Assembly: GCF_900107925.1 (NCBI RefSeq)
Contig: NZ_FNUJ01000006.1
Location: 372,001-436,000 of the forward strand
Length of the DNA stretch: 64,000 nt
Direction: 5' to 3'
Source of the DNA: Amycolatopsis pretoriensis
GTDB lineage: Bacteria; Actinomycetota; Actinomycetes; Mycobacteriales; Pseudonocardiaceae
The translations under genes and the position numbers were made by a program. The notes beneath the pieces are model-generated. The model saw only the letters and a list, made by a program, of their open reading frames with translations, did no database searches and was not told where the DNA came from. Below, piece by piece: positions 7,329 to 16,399 of the stretch. Numbering within the stretch: position 1 is the stretch's first letter; every line of letters begins with the position of its first letter.

Positions 7329-8248
7329 GTCAGTCCGTCCATTCCGCTGTGCGACCGGTACCGCACGCTGTCCCTGGTGAGGTCCATGAACGCGGCCTCG
7401 AGACTGGCGCGGACCGGCGTGAGCTCGTGCAGCCCGAACCGGCGCTCCAGCGCGAGGTCGCCGATCTCCGGCGCGTCGAGGCCGGCGACGTCGAGCGAGC
7501 CGTCGTCCAGCTTCGTCACCTCGGCGCCCGCGCGTTCGAGGGTTTCGGCCAATTCGGTCGCGCTCGGCGAGACGACGTGGACGTGGCTGCGCGCGCTGCG
7601 CCGGGTGAAGTCGGTGATCGGCGTGTCGGCGATCAGCTCGCCGCGGCCGATCACGATGACGTGCCCGGCCGTCTCTTCCATCTCGTTCATCAGGTGGCTG
7701 GACACGAAGACCGTCCGCCCCTCGGCGGCGAGGTCCTGCATCAGCGTCCGGATCCAGTGGATGCCCTCGGGGTCGAGGCCGTTGACGGGCTCGTCGAACA
7801 GCAGCGTCGGCGGGTCGCCGAGCAGCGCCGTCGCGATGCCGAGCCGCTGGTACATGCCGAGCGAGAAGGTGCCGACCTTCTTGCCCGCGACGTCGCTGAG
7901 CCCGACGGTGCCGAGCACCTCTTCGACGCGCTTGCGCGGGATGCCGCCGGCCTGCGCCACCCACCGCAGGTGCCGGTAGGCGGTGCGCGCGCCCTGGACG
8001 GCCTTGGCGTCGAGCAGCGCGCCGACCTCGCGCATCGGCGCGGGCAGGTCGCGGTAGGCCTTCCCGTCGACGGTGACCGAGCCACCGCTGGGGGCGTCCA
8101 GGCCGAGGATCATCCGCATGGTGGTGGACTTGCCCGCGCCGTTGGGGCCGAGGAAACCGGTCACGACGCCGGGCTTGACGTCGAACGACAGCCCGCGGAC
8201 GGCCGTCGTCTCGCCGTACCGCTTGGTGAGGTCTCGTGCTGTGATCAA
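7325..8248 (-). CDS. ABC transporter ATP-binding protein
   Basis: The nucleotide-binding subunit of an ABC-2 exporter, 307 residues from a TTG start at 8248. Walker A is GFLGPNGAGKSTTMRM; the usual LSGG signature is altered to FSLGMYQRLGIA; Walker B is TLLFDEPVNGLDPEG; the switch His follows in VSSHLMNEME. A C-terminal extension of about 90 residues is typical of DrrA/BcrA-like proteins. I chose the TTG because GGAG lies upstream and homology begins there (LITARDLTKRYGE); a longer frame adds 43 unrelated residues. Confidence 0.88.
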   Translation of the reverse strand: MITARDLTKRYGETTAVRGLSFDVKPGVVTGFLGPNGAGKSTTMRMILGLDAPSGGSVTVDGKAYRDLPAPMREVGALLDAKAVQGARTAYRHLRWVAQAGGIPRKRVEEVLGTVGLSDVAGKKVGTFSLGMYQRLGIATALLGDPPTLLFDEPVNGLDPEGIHWIRTLMQDLAAEGRTVFVSSHLMNEMEETAGHVIVIGRGELIADTPITDFTRRSARSHVHVVSPSATELAETLERAGAEVTKLDDGSLDVAGLDAPEIGDLALERRFGLHELTPVRASLEAAFMDLTRDSVRYRSHSGMDGLT

Positions 8249-8445
8249 GCGCCTGCTCCGAATCCGATCCTGGGTGTCCGGGCCGAGTGAACCGGCTGCC
8301 GCGGCCGTCGTGCTACGGCCCAAGGTGGCTTGCCGCCGCAACTTTCGATGATCGGATGACGACTTTCGAGGACTCACAACGCGGTTCGCGCCGTGTTTGA
8401 ATCGATCACCGGCAATTCGCCGTTTCCCGTTCCGAAGGAGTTCCC

Positions 8446-8661
8446 ATGACCGAAGAACACCGTGGCCGCCCGTTCGTTTCCCTCGTCATGGGGCTGATCC
8501 TGGTCGCGGGCGGGATCGTCATCATCCTCAACGCGGGCGAGCACACGATCGGCGTGATCGGCGGCGCGGTGACCATCCTGGCGGGCTTGGCGTTCTTCGT
8601 CCGCAGCGCGGTGTCCCGCAAGACGACGCCCGCGGGCCGGCGTCGCTTCTTCATTTCCTGA
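8446..8661 (+). CDS. Small two-helix membrane protein
   Basis: A 71-residue protein that I do not recognise as a named family. It has two hydrophobic helices (SLVMGLILVAGGIVIILNAG and IGVIGGAVTILAGLAFFV) joined by a short polar turn and a basic C-terminal tail (RKTTPAGRRRFF), so both ends are probably cytoplasmic. AAGGAG precedes the ATG. It is a monocistronic gene divergent from the ABC transporter operon. Confidence 0.7.
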   Translation: MTEEHRGRPFVSLVMGLILVAGGIVIILNAGEHTIGVIGGAVTILAGLAFFVRSAVSRKTTPAGRRRFFIS

Positions 8662-8838
8662 AAGCACTTCCGGACGGCCGCGGCGCGTGTACTCCCGTGC
8701 AGGCTCTCCGGCCGCCCGTACCCGACCGCGTCGAATGGTCTTGACCATTGCGGCGAGGCGTCCTTAGCGTTCGGCCGTCCCCACCGTCGCGGACGCGTGC
8801 CGCCGCCACGCACGTGCCGCTCTTCCCGAGGAGGCGCC

Positions 8839-10479
8839 ATGCTGTCCAGGCGTACCTTCGTCACCGCCGGTCTGACCGCCGTGGCCGGCGCGTCGCTGTG
8901 GTCCACCGCCACCGCGCCGCAAGCGCGGGCCGCGGCGTCCCTTCCGGTGACGCTCAAGAACAATTCGGGCAACGGCACCGTCTACGCCTACATCAGCGGC
9001 GCCGACACGTCGGGCTGGCCCGGCTTCGTCACGGCGAGCGGCCAGTTCCAGCGCCTGCCCAACCCGTCCTCGCCGGTGACCCCGATCCCCGACTACGCCA
9101 TTCCGCTCACCGGCTCGGGCGCCCAGGTCACGGTGACGCTGCGCGATTACATCATTGGCGGCCGCGTGTGGTTCTCGGCCGACCAGAAGATCCAGTTCTT
9201 CGTCAACCCGGGCCCCGGCCTGGTGCAGCCCGGCTTCACCAGCTCGGACCCGAACTGGCGGACCAACTGGACGTTCGCCGAATTCACCTACAACAGCGCG
9301 AACCTCTACGCGAACATCAGCTACGTCGACATGGTCGCGCTGCCGGTGTCGATGGCGACGACGGGCGCGGCGGGGTCGCAGTCGGTCAGCCCGCTGCCCG
9401 ACGGCGCGCTCGGCGCCATCGCGGACGGGCTGCGCGCCCAGCACTCCGCCGACGGCGCGCCGTGGGACCAGCTGGTCGTCACCGACACCTCCGGCAAGGT
9501 GGTGCGCGTGCTCGCGCCGGGCCACTCCCCGACCGACTTCGGCGGCTACTGGACCGGGTACCTCAACGCCGTCTGGGACCACTACCGCTCCACGCCGCTG
9601 ACGATCAACGGGCAGGGCGGCATCGGCTCGTTCACGGGCACGGTCAGCGGTGACACGATCGTGTTCGCCGGGCTGAACACCAACGGCGTGCCGTTCACCA
9701 AGCCGAGCGCGATCGACATCTTCGGCTGCGCGAGCGGGCCGCTGTACAACTCCGGCGGCGACGCCCGCGGCGCGATCGCGGCCCGGCTCGCGGCCGCGCT
9801 CAACCGCAGCAGCCTGCTGGTCGCGGGCGGCAACAACCAGCCCGACGGCGTCGCGCCTTCGCAGTACTACAAGGACGCCACGACGAACCACTACGCGCGG
9901 CTGGTCCACCAGCACGCGTCGATCGGCTACGCGTTCCCGTACGACGACGTCGGCCCGACGGGCAGCCAGCCGGTCGACGGGCACCTGCAGGACCCGGCCC
10001 CGACGTCCTGGACGGTGGCGCTGGGCCCGGGCGGAGGCGGCACGACGCCCCCGCCGACCGGGGGCGGCACGAGCGCGTACTCGACGATCCAGGCGGAGTC
10101 CTACAGCGCCCAGAGCGGCACGCAGAACGAGGCGTGCAGCGACGCGGGCGGCGGCACGGACGTCGGCTGGATCGCCAACGGCGACTGGCTGAAGTATTCG
10201 AAGGTCGACTTCGGATCGAGCTCCCCCCGCCAGTTCGTCGCCCGGCTGGCGTCGGGCGCGGCGGCGGGGGTGAGCGGCGCGATCCGCGCGCGGATCGACA
10301 GCGTATCGGGCCCGGTGCTGGCGGAGATCGACTTCGCCAACAACGGCGGCTGGCAGTCGTGGCAGACGATCCCGGCGAACGTCGTCGCGTCGGCCACCGG
10401 CGTGCACGACCTGTATTTGACGTTCTCGGGTGGCTCGGCGGACTTCGTCAACATCAACTGGCTGACGTTCACGCGGTAG
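8839..10479 (+). CDS. Secreted GH64 beta-1,3-glucanase with C-terminal CBM6
   Basis: A 546-residue extracellular enzyme expected to cleave beta-1,3-glucans such as fungal cell wall or laminarin. A twin-arginine-type signal (SRRTFVTAG, ending near APQARAAA) is followed by a GH64 domain (about residues 34-400). E148 in FAEFTYN and D164 in SYVDM are spaced by 16 residues, as are the catalytic Glu154/Asp170 of the Streptomyces matensis GH64 enzyme. A Gly/Thr/Pro linker (GGGGTTPPPTGGG) leads to a carbohydrate-binding module of family 6 (about 420-546: IQAESYSAQSG..GGTDVGWIANGDWLKY). The ATG at 8839 follows GAGGAGGC. A strong terminator follows. Confidence 0.92.
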   Translation: MLSRRTFVTAGLTAVAGASLWSTATAPQARAAASLPVTLKNNSGNGTVYAYISGADTSGWPGFVTASGQFQRLPNPSSPVTPIPDYAIPLTGSGAQVTVTLRDYIIGGRVWFSADQKIQFFVNPGPGLVQPGFTSSDPNWRTNWTFAEFTYNSANLYANISYVDMVALPVSMATTGAAGSQSVSPLPDGALGAIADGLRAQHSADGAPWDQLVVTDTSGKVVRVLAPGHSPTDFGGYWTGYLNAVWDHYRSTPLTINGQGGIGSFTGTVSGDTIVFAGLNTNGVPFTKPSAIDIFGCASGPLYNSGGDARGAIAARLAAALNRSSLLVAGGNNQPDGVAPSQYYKDATTNHYARLVHQHASIGYAFPYDDVGPTGSQPVDGHLQDPAPTSWTVALGPGGGGTTPPPTGGGTSAYSTIQAESYSAQSGTQNEACSDAGGGTDVGWIANGDWLKYSKVDFGSSSPRQFVARLASGAAAGVSGAIRARIDSVSGPVLAEIDFANNGGWQSWQTIPANVVASATGVHDLYLTFSGGSADFVNINWLTFTR

Positions 10480-10492
10480 CGGTCGGTGGACG

Positions 10493-10520
10493 AGCCCAGG
10501 CCGGTCGGCCTGGGCTTTTT
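10493..10520 (+). terminator. Rho-independent terminator after the GH64 gene
   Basis: AGCCCAGGCC (10493-10502) pairs perfectly with GGCCTGGGCT (10507-10516) around a four-base loop, followed by a run of T to 10520. It lies 13 bases after the glucanase stop codon. Confidence 0.9.
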
Positions 10521-10801
10521 CGTGTCCGGCATCCCCCGCGGGGGTGTTCGTGGGCCGTTGGGGCGTCACGAGGGTGGAGTGGCGGGGTTTCACCGGCGCG
10601 GGCGGTGGTCGGGGCTGCTCGCGGGGACGGTCGTGTCCGGCTGGGGAGCCGGGGATGGCATCGGGGAACGGGGCGCCGGGCTCGCGTAGGGGGCGAGCCC
10701 GGCGCTACTCCCATCCGGGGCGGGCTTCGGGGTGCGCTGCTGCGATCGGGCCGGTCGTCGCGGCGTCGGCCCGTCGCACCGCCTGAGTTAACCCGGAAGA
10801 G
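10521..10801. other. G-rich intergenic stretch with a 13 bp hairpin
   Basis: No gene is supported here. The plus strand is G-rich. GCGCCGGGCTCGC (10673-10685) and GCGAGCCCGGCGC (10693-10705) are perfect reverse complements with a 7-base loop; without a T tract this may be a terminator for the minus-strand sigma-like gene that ends at 10802, or simply a GC-rich structural element. Confidence 0.55.
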
Positions 10802-11353
10802 TTAGTCCTTCCCGGAGGGGTGACAGAACTGCTCACGGACCGACGGCCGCGTCCCCGGCATGTCAGCCTTCGCAGGAAAGCGCCGGACCTGCAGGTAGGC
10901 GTGCCGCAGCGCCTCGCGGGCCCGCGCGCCCAGCGCGTCGACGCTGGTGGGCGAGACCCCCAGCACCGGGGCCAGTTCGGCCGCCGTGTGGCCTTCGGCG
11001 ACGGTGCTCCACAGCACCGTCCGCCACCGGGCCGGCAGGGTGCCGAAAGCCGCCTCGACCAGCTCGTCGGCCCCCGGCTGGGGCCTGTCCCAGCGCGCGG
11101 CCAGCTCGCGCATCGTCGCCACGAGGTACGGCCGGAGGTTCTCCCGCGGCCCGCCACCGGCGCGGAGCACGGCGAGGACGCAGGTGAACGTCTCCGCGAC
11201 GAGGTCGTCCGGGTCGGACCGGTCCGCGGCGAGCCGGCGCAGGGCATCAGCGTGCCGGCGGAAGAGCCGGCCGGCCGCACCGGCGTCGCCTCTGCGGAAC
11301 GCGGCGATCAGCCGAGCGTCCGGCGGGTCGCCGTCGTCCACCGCTCCCCACAT
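10802..11353 (-). CDS. Small ECF-like sigma factor
   Basis: A 183-residue sigma-70 family protein. Region 2 is recognisable (RLIAAFRRGDAGAAGRLFRR..DPDDLVAETF), and a region 4-like helix-turn-helix follows (LPARWRTVLWSTVAEGHTAA, then ELAPVLGVSPTSVDALGARA). It is short and has a basic tail (REQFCHPSGKD). The start at 11353 (MWGAVDDGD) is an estimate. It is divergent from the TetR gene at 11460, and the 106-base gap contains GTAACAGATAC and GTAAC elements that could serve both directions. No anti-sigma factor gene lies next to it. Confidence 0.75.
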   Translation of the reverse strand: MWGAVDDGDPPDARLIAAFRRGDAGAAGRLFRRHADALRRLAADRSDPDDLVAETFTCVLAVLRAGGGPRENLRPYLVATMRELAARWDRPQPGADELVEAAFGTLPARWRTVLWSTVAEGHTAAELAPVLGVSPTSVDALGARAREALRHAYLQVRRFPAKADMPGTRPSVREQFCHPSGKD

Positions 11354-11459
11354 CGCGTACTCCGATCTCCGCCGCCGATACACTCCGTGATGGCCTGAGG
11401 CCCAAAGTAACAGATACAGAAGCGTAACCCATATCCTGCTCGCCGGTAGGGTCACCGGA

Positions 11460-12158
11460 GTGACGTCCTCTTCAGCGCGGCCCGGTCCCGGCGACGGGCG
11501 GGCGGCCCGCTGGGCGGGACAGCGCGAGCGCCGGCGTCGCGAGTTCGTCGACGCCGCTTTGCGGGCGATCGCCGAGCACGGCCCCGACGTGTCGACCGAG
11601 CGCATCGCCGACGCCGCCGGCGTGGCGCGTCCCCAGCTGTACAAGCACTTCGACGACGCCACCGACCTGAGACGGGCGATCGCCGACCGGGCGACCGGGC
11701 TCATCACCACCGCGCTGCTGCCGGTGTGGGAGCCGCAGGGCAGCGCGCTGCAGATGATCACGGTCGCGGTCGACGCGCACACCGGCTGGCTCGCCACCAA
11801 CGGCAACCTCTACCGCTACCTGACCCGGCACGCCCAGATCGGCGGGCGCGACGCGATCTCCGACGTCAAAACGGTCATCGCGCGCCAGCTCACCCAGGTG
11901 TTCGAGTTCTACCTGACGGCGTTCAAGCTGGACGCACGCATCGCGGAAGTCATTTCCTTCGGCGTCGTCGGCCTCGTCGATTCCTGCACCGCGCAATGGA
12001 TCGAGAGCCCGCGCGGCGTCACGCGGACCCAGCTCACCGAGCTGTTGACCCGCTGGATCTGGGGCATGATCGACGACTCCCTCCGCGCGGGCGGCATCGA
12101 GCTCGACCCGCACCTGCCGCTGCCGCCACCGCCGCGTCCGCCGGAGATCAGACGGTGA
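11460..12158 (+). CDS. TetR-family transcriptional regulator
   Basis: A 232-residue TetR-type repressor from a GTG start. The N-terminal DNA-binding domain reads RREFVDAALRAIAEHG..VSTERIADAAGVARPQLYKHF, with the usual Y-K-HF end of the recognition helix; the C-terminal ligand domain is helical. The last 10 residues are proline-rich (LPLPPPPRPP). It converges on the quinone oxidoreductase gene with an 11-base overlap. The likely target is its own promoter or the divergent sigma-like gene. Confidence 0.88.
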   Translation: MTSSSARPGPGDGRAARWAGQRERRRREFVDAALRAIAEHGPDVSTERIADAAGVARPQLYKHFDDATDLRRAIADRATGLITTALLPVWEPQGSALQMITVAVDAHTGWLATNGNLYRYLTRHAQIGGRDAISDVKTVIARQLTQVFEFYLTAFKLDARIAEVISFGVVGLVDSCTAQWIESPRGVTRTQLTELLTRWIWGMIDDSLRAGGIELDPHLPLPPPPRPPEIRR

Positions 12159-13077
12159 GGACCACCTTGCCCCGCAAGTGACCCCGCTCGATCAGCCGGT
12201 GCGCGTCGGCGATGCGGTCGAACGGGAACGTCTCCTGCACGTGGACCCGGAGCTCACCCCGGTCGACGAGGCCGGCGAGGCCGCGCAGGGCGACCGGATC
12301 GGGGTCGACCGCGATGCCGCTGAAGCGCCGCCCGGCCGCCTCGAACTTCGCGATGAGGACCGTGTCCTCCTCGGCGACCGCTGTCACCAGGTGGCCGCCG
12401 GGGCGGAGCACCTCGAGCGACCGCTCGGCGGTGTCGCCGCCGAGCGTGTCGAGCACCACGTCGACGTCGCCGGTCACTTCGGTGAAGTCGACCGCGGTGT
12501 AGTCGATCACCTCGTCGGCGCCGAGCCCTTCGACGAACTCCCGCTTGGCCGGGCCCGCGGTCGTGATCACGTGCGCGCCGAGGGATTTCGCGAGCTGGAT
12601 CGCGACGTGACCGACCCCGCCGCCACCGCCGTGGACCAGGACGCGGTCGCCCTCGGTCACGCCGCCGAGGTCGGCCAGGCCCTGCCACGCGGTCAGCCCG
12701 ACAACGGGCAGCGCCGCCGCCTCGACGTGCGAAAGCGACGCCGGCTTGTGCGCCAGGTGCAGGGCCGGCGCCGCCACGAACTCGGCGTACCCGCCGGCCG
12801 CCCGGGGGAACAGCGGCATCCCGAACACCTCGTCGCCGGGCTTGAACCGCCACGTCCGCGGCGCCGCCTCGACCACGCCGCTGATGTCCCAGCCGAGGAC
12901 GAACGGCGGCGGCCCGAGCAACGGGAATTCGCCGGCGCGCAGCCGCGGTTCGAGGGGGTTCAACCCGATCGCCTCGACGCGGACGAGGACTTCGGCCGGC
13001 CCGGGCCGGGGCGCGGGCGCGTCCTCGATGGTGAGGACCTCCGGGCCGCCGAGGGTGTGCTGGGTGATGACTCGCAT
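12148..13077 (-). CDS. Zinc-independent MDR-family quinone oxidoreductase/alcohol dehydrogenase
   Basis: A 309-residue medium-chain dehydrogenase/reductase. The GroES-like N-terminal half (VLVRVEAIGLNPLEPRLRAG) lacks the Cys/His zinc ligands of true alcohol dehydrogenases, and the cofactor domain carries VLVHGGGGGVGHVAIQLAKS, typical of NADPH-dependent quinone reductases. The ATG at 13077 (MRVITQHTLGGPEVL) is the conserved family start; an upstream GTG adds 21 unrelated residues. The AraC-type regulator at 13165 is divergent and may control it. Confidence 0.88.
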   Translation of the reverse strand: MRVITQHTLGGPEVLTIEDAPAPRPGPAEVLVRVEAIGLNPLEPRLRAGEFPLLGPPPFVLGWDISGVVEAAPRTWRFKPGDEVFGMPLFPRAAGGYAEFVAAPALHLAHKPASLSHVEAAALPVVGLTAWQGLADLGGVTEGDRVLVHGGGGGVGHVAIQLAKSLGAHVITTAGPAKREFVEGLGADEVIDYTAVDFTEVTGDVDVVLDTLGGDTAERSLEVLRPGGHLVTAVAEEDTVLIAKFEAAGRRFSGIAVDPDPVALRGLAGLVDRGELRVHVQETFPFDRIADAHRLIERGHLRGKVVLTV

Positions 13078-13164
13078 ACCTCGACGATGGCCGTCCCCGC
13101 GCGGGCGGGCCACCGGTGTCGCGCCAGGATTCTCCGACAACCCGCCAAGCTAGGCTGGGTGCCG

Positions 13165-13908
13165 ATGATCGAACTCGTCCGGGCCGGCGATCCGGCGGTG
13201 TGCGAGCCGCTGGCGCACGGCGACGTCGTCCCCGCGCACTTCCACGACTTCGGCCAGCTCCGGTACGCCGCGTCCGGGGCGCTGGTCACCTCGACCGGGG
13301 CCGGCACCTGGGTGGCGCCGGCGAACCGCATCACGTGGGTGCCGCCGTTCCACGTCCACAGCAGCCGATCGCACGGCCGGACCGACGTCCGGCTGCTCGA
13401 GGTGCCGGCCGAACCGGCCGGGCGGCTGCCGGCGGAACCGTCGGTGTTCGCGGCAAGTGCGCTGCTGCGCGAGGCGTTCTTGGCAACGATCGGCGACCCG
13501 GCCGACGGCCCGCGCACCCGGCTGCTGCTGGAAGTCGTCGTCTCGGAGCTCGTCCGCGCCCCACGGGAACCGTTGCGCCTCCCGGAGCCCCGCGACGCGC
13601 GGCTCAAGGCCGTCACGGACCTGCTGCACGCGGACCCGGCGAACCCGGCAACGCTGGCGGAACTGGGGCACCGGACCGGCTCGAGCGAGCGAACCCTCAG
13701 CCGCCTGTTCGCCACCGAGCTGTCGATGGGCTTCCCCCAGTGGCGCACGCTGTTGCGCGTCCAGCGGGCGTTGCTCGAACTCGGCGAAGGCCGCTCGGTG
13801 ACGGACACGGCGATCCGGCTGGGGTGGGCGAACCCGGGCAGCTTCATCGACGCGTTCACCGAACTCGTCGGCCACACCCCGGGCCGCTACCGCGCCGCCA
13901 TCGAGTAG
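13165..13908 (+). CDS. AraC-family transcriptional regulator
   Basis: A 247-residue AraC-type regulator. An N-terminal cupin-like domain (HGDVVPAHFHDFGQLRYAAS) is followed by a paired helix-turn-helix domain (LAELGHRTGSSERTLSRLFA, then VTDTAIRLGWANPGSFIDAF and GHTPGRYR). The ATG at 13165 and an in-frame GTG at 13159 are both possible starts. It is divergent from the quinone oxidoreductase gene with an 87-base gap, the usual arrangement for an activator and its target. Confidence 0.88.
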   Translation: MIELVRAGDPAVCEPLAHGDVVPAHFHDFGQLRYAASGALVTSTGAGTWVAPANRITWVPPFHVHSSRSHGRTDVRLLEVPAEPAGRLPAEPSVFAASALLREAFLATIGDPADGPRTRLLLEVVVSELVRAPREPLRLPEPRDARLKAVTDLLHADPANPATLAELGHRTGSSERTLSRLFATELSMGFPQWRTLLRVQRALLELGEGRSVTDTAIRLGWANPGSFIDAFTELVGHTPGRYRAAIE

Positions 13909-14161
13909 CGGCCGCGCGAAGTTTCCGGCCGCCGGGCTCGGAGGTGCGCCGCGCAGGGGGCCCTCGACCACGGGGCACCCCAGGCGGCGGCGCCGGAACC
14001 GCCCCCGTCGATCGTCGCGGCACACCGCCTGGTCGTGCGCGATACCGGCCGCAAACATCACTTTCAGGGGAATGTGCCGGTGAGCCACCGAAAGGTGTTT
14101 TCGGTGCGCCTATGGGTGGATTCGGATTGCCGGTCCTCGCGATTTTGCCGACACTCGGTGC

Positions 14162-14737
14162 ATGGAGAACACGGTTTCCGAACCCGAAGCACCGCCGGAG
14201 TCCGACGTCCGGTTCCCGATCGTCCTGCGGGGGTACGACCGCCGGCAGGTGGACGAATACGTACGGGTCGCGGAGAAGCGGGTGGACCGGCACGAGAAAG
14301 CGCGGCGGGTCGCGGAGCGCCGGCTGGCCAAGGCTCAGGTGCCCGCGCCGCGTTCCGGGGAACCGGACGGTGCCGCCGGCCTGGGCAAGCGGATCGAGAA
14401 GATCCTCCAGGTCGCGAAGTCCGAAGCCGCCGCGATCAAGGAACAGGCCTGCCAGGAGGGCGAGGCGCTGCGGGCGGCCGCCGAGAAATCGGCCGCCGAA
14501 GCGGAGCGCGCCCGTGCGGAGACCGAGCACGCCGCGCAGCGGGAGGCGGACCTGATCCTCTCCCGCGCGGAAGAGGAAGCCGCCGCCATCCGGGCGACGC
14601 ACCAGGCGGTGCTGGCCCAGCTGAGCCAGATCGCCGCCGTGGTCGAGGAGGTGCGCGACCGGTTCGGCGGCGAGGCGGGGCAGGAGAGCCCGGTCGAGGC
14701 GGAACCCGCGGACTCCGCGCCTTCGCTCGCGAGCTGA
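14162..14737 (+). CDS. DivIVA-domain coiled-coil protein
   Basis: A 191-residue cytoplasmic protein. The N-terminus has the DivIVA-type motif FPIVLRGYDRRQVDEYV, which in DivIVA/Wag31 proteins binds membrane at curved poles. A long alanine/glutamate-rich coiled coil follows (about residues 75-165: KSEAAAIKEQACQEGEALRA and similar). It is shorter than Wag31 and is not in the ftsZ-associated cluster, so it is probably an accessory polar or membrane-scaffold protein. The preceding 250 bases contain an 8-base hairpin (14086-14106) and no other gene. Confidence 0.75.
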   Translation: MENTVSEPEAPPESDVRFPIVLRGYDRRQVDEYVRVAEKRVDRHEKARRVAERRLAKAQVPAPRSGEPDGAAGLGKRIEKILQVAKSEAAAIKEQACQEGEALRAAAEKSAAEAERARAETEHAAQREADLILSRAEEEAAAIRATHQAVLAQLSQIAAVVEEVRDRFGGEAGQESPVEAEPADSAPSLAS

Positions 14738-15182
14738 CTGCCGAGGCACGTGAGCAGGCCGCCTGGGTGCACGAGCCAAGCACGCCTGAGGCTGCGCACG
14801 CACTCAACCGTCCGCGAGCCGGCCCGCGATGGCCGAGCCGGTACCCGGCCGCGGTCGCGCACCCGCTGCTCGGACAGGCGCCACACGCGTGATCACGAAG
14901 CCCTCAGGGAAAGAAGAGCTTTGCGGCCAGACCGTCCAGGGCGGTCCTCAAGCGAAAGCTCGGCCAGAGGTGCAGGCTCCGAGTCGGCTGGGGCGGGAGC
15001 GAGCACGCCTGCGGTGACGTTGGCCGTCGGCGGGCGGTAGCCGGGCGTACGTGCGCCGGCGTACAACTGCAGCGGCGAGCTGTTGCACACCAGTAGCCAC
15101 CGCGACTGACCGCTGCCACCGACAACGAAGCAGCCTGCCCAGGCCGCGGCATCCGAACGACACGTATAGCTTGATGGACAGC
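14738..15182. other. Gene-free stretch upstream of the tRNA terminator
   Basis: About 445 bases between the DivIVA-like gene and the tRNA-Asn terminator show no convincing coding region: open frames are short, lack ribosome-binding sites and do not resemble known families. No copy of the tRNA 3' end, integrase fragment or other integration scar is visible. Confidence 0.5.
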
Positions 15183-15185
15183 AAA

Positions 15186-15212
15186 AAAGCCCAGGTCGAT
15201 GACCTGGGCTTT
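15186..15212 (-). terminator. Rho-independent terminator of tRNA-Asn
   Basis: On the minus strand AAAGCCCAGGTC pairs with GACCTGGGCTTT around a three-base loop and runs into further T residues (15188-15183). It starts one base after the mature tRNA end. Confidence 0.9.
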
Positions 15213-15213
15213 G

Positions 15214-15286
15214 CTCCCCCGCTTGGACTCGAACCAAGAACCCTCCGGTTAACAGCCGAATGCTCTGCCAGTTGAGCTACAGGGGA
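15214..15286 (-). tRNA. tRNA-Asn (anticodon GTT)
   Basis: A 73-base tRNA on the minus strand. The acceptor stem pairs TCCCCTG with CGGGGGA, followed by discriminator G. The D-arm contains GTAGCTCAACTGGCAGAGC, the anticodon loop is CTGTTAA with GTT in the centre, and the T-arm contains GGTTCGAGTCC. CCA is not encoded. The strong terminator lies directly downstream. Confidence 0.97.
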
Positions 15287-15453
15287 ATGTCGCTCACTTC
15301 CGGTGTCGGCCGTCTCCGTCCGACGAGAAGAACTTTAGCCCATGCCGCCGCACCCTCAGCACCCACCCCCCACTTGGCGCAGCCGCCCCCTTGCGGCCGT
15401 TTTCCTGGACAATGGACAGTCGGACGACCTACGGACGGAAGGCGTGGACGCGG

Positions 15454-15624
15454 ATGAAGAAGTTCCTGCTGGGGGCAGGCCTGGGGTACGTGCTGGGCGC
15501 CAAGGCAGGCCGGGGGCGGTACGAGCAGCTCGTGCGCACCTACCGCCGGGTCGTCGACCATCCGATGGTCCAAGGTGCCGCCGGGGTGGCTCGCGCCAAG
15601 ATCAGCGAGAAGGTGCGCCGCTAG
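15454..15624 (+). CDS. Small YtxH-like membrane-associated protein
   Basis: A 56-residue protein beginning MKKFLLGAGLGYVLGAKAGR, a glycine-rich hydrophobic segment followed by a basic amphipathic tail (YEQLVRTYRRVVDHP). Similar short proteins with a G-rich N-terminal helix and the motif AGRxRYEQL are common in actinobacteria and of unknown function. A purine-rich ACGGAAGG lies upstream. Its stop codon overlaps the stop of the convergent tam gene. Confidence 0.75.
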   Translation: MKKFLLGAGLGYVLGAKAGRGRYEQLVRTYRRVVDHPMVQGAAGVARAKISEKVRR

Positions 15625-16382
15625 ACGCGGGCCACGAAGAACACCCTGCGGAACTCGAACCACGTCGTTCCGTCGGCGCGCTTCGGATACGCCGATGCCA
15701 GCAGGGGTGCCAGTGAAGCGCGGAACTGCTCCCATTCGGCGTCGGCCAGGGCCGCCCGGATGGGACGCAGTGCCGTTCCCGTGATCCACTCCAGCACCGG
15801 GGACTCGCCCCGCAGCGGCTGCACGTACGTCGTCTCCCAGGCGTCGACGCCGCAGCCCGCGTCGGCCAGGAGGTTCGCGTACTCCAGGGGGCTCGACACC
15901 GCGTCGTCCTCGCGCAGGACGACCTCCGCCAGCCGGGACGACCAGGCCGGGGACGCCGCCAGCTGCCGCGTCAGCGCGTGCGACGGCGCGTTGAAATTGC
16001 CCGGCACCTGCACCGCGAGGCAGGCACCCGAGGGCAACGCGGAGACCCACCGGCGAAGCAACTCGGCATGGTCGGGAACCCACTGCAGGACGGCGTTCGA
16101 CACGACGACGTCGGTGTCCGGCGCCGGCTTCCAGTCGCGGACGTCGAGCAGGGACGCGTCCAGTCCGCGGCCGCGCGCGGCCGCCACCATTTCGGGTGAA
16201 CTATCGCTGCACTCCAGCACCGCCGAAGGCCACCGCTCACGCAGCGAGACGGTCAGGTTGCCCGGCCCGCAGCCCAGGTCGACGACGCGTCGCGGAGCAG
16301 TCGCACCGATGCGGGAAACCAGGTCGTGGAACGGCCGGGCCCGCAGGTCGGCGTAGTCGAGGTACTTGTCCGGATCCCACAC
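15621..16382 (-). CDS. tam: Trans-aconitate 2-methyltransferase
   Basis: A 253-residue SAM-dependent methyltransferase expected to methylate trans-aconitate, a by-product that inhibits aconitase. The start MWDPDKYLDYADLRARPFHD is diagnostic of Tam; motif I is VVDLGCGPGNLTV, and the later PSGACLAVQVPGNFN fits the family. A GTG start at 16382 is preceded by GGGAGG. Two adjoining palindromes (16400-16429) separate it from the upstream gene, so it may have its own regulated promoter. Confidence 0.9.
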   Translation of the reverse strand: MWDPDKYLDYADLRARPFHDLVSRIGATAPRRVVDLGCGPGNLTVSLRERWPSAVLECSDSSPEMVAAARGRGLDASLLDVRDWKPAPDTDVVVSNAVLQWVPDHAELLRRWVSALPSGACLAVQVPGNFNAPSHALTRQLAASPAWSSRLAEVVLREDDAVSSPLEYANLLADAGCGVDAWETTYVQPLRGESPVLEWITGTALRPIRAALADAEWEQFRASLAPLLASAYPKRADGTTWFEFRRVFFVARV

Positions 16383-16399
16383 GGCCGCCTCCCAGCAAA

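Noticed and set aside
14738..15286. Integration site at tRNA-Asn
   Set aside because: No second copy of the tRNA 3' end and no integrase, excisionase or other mobile-element gene was seen in the window.
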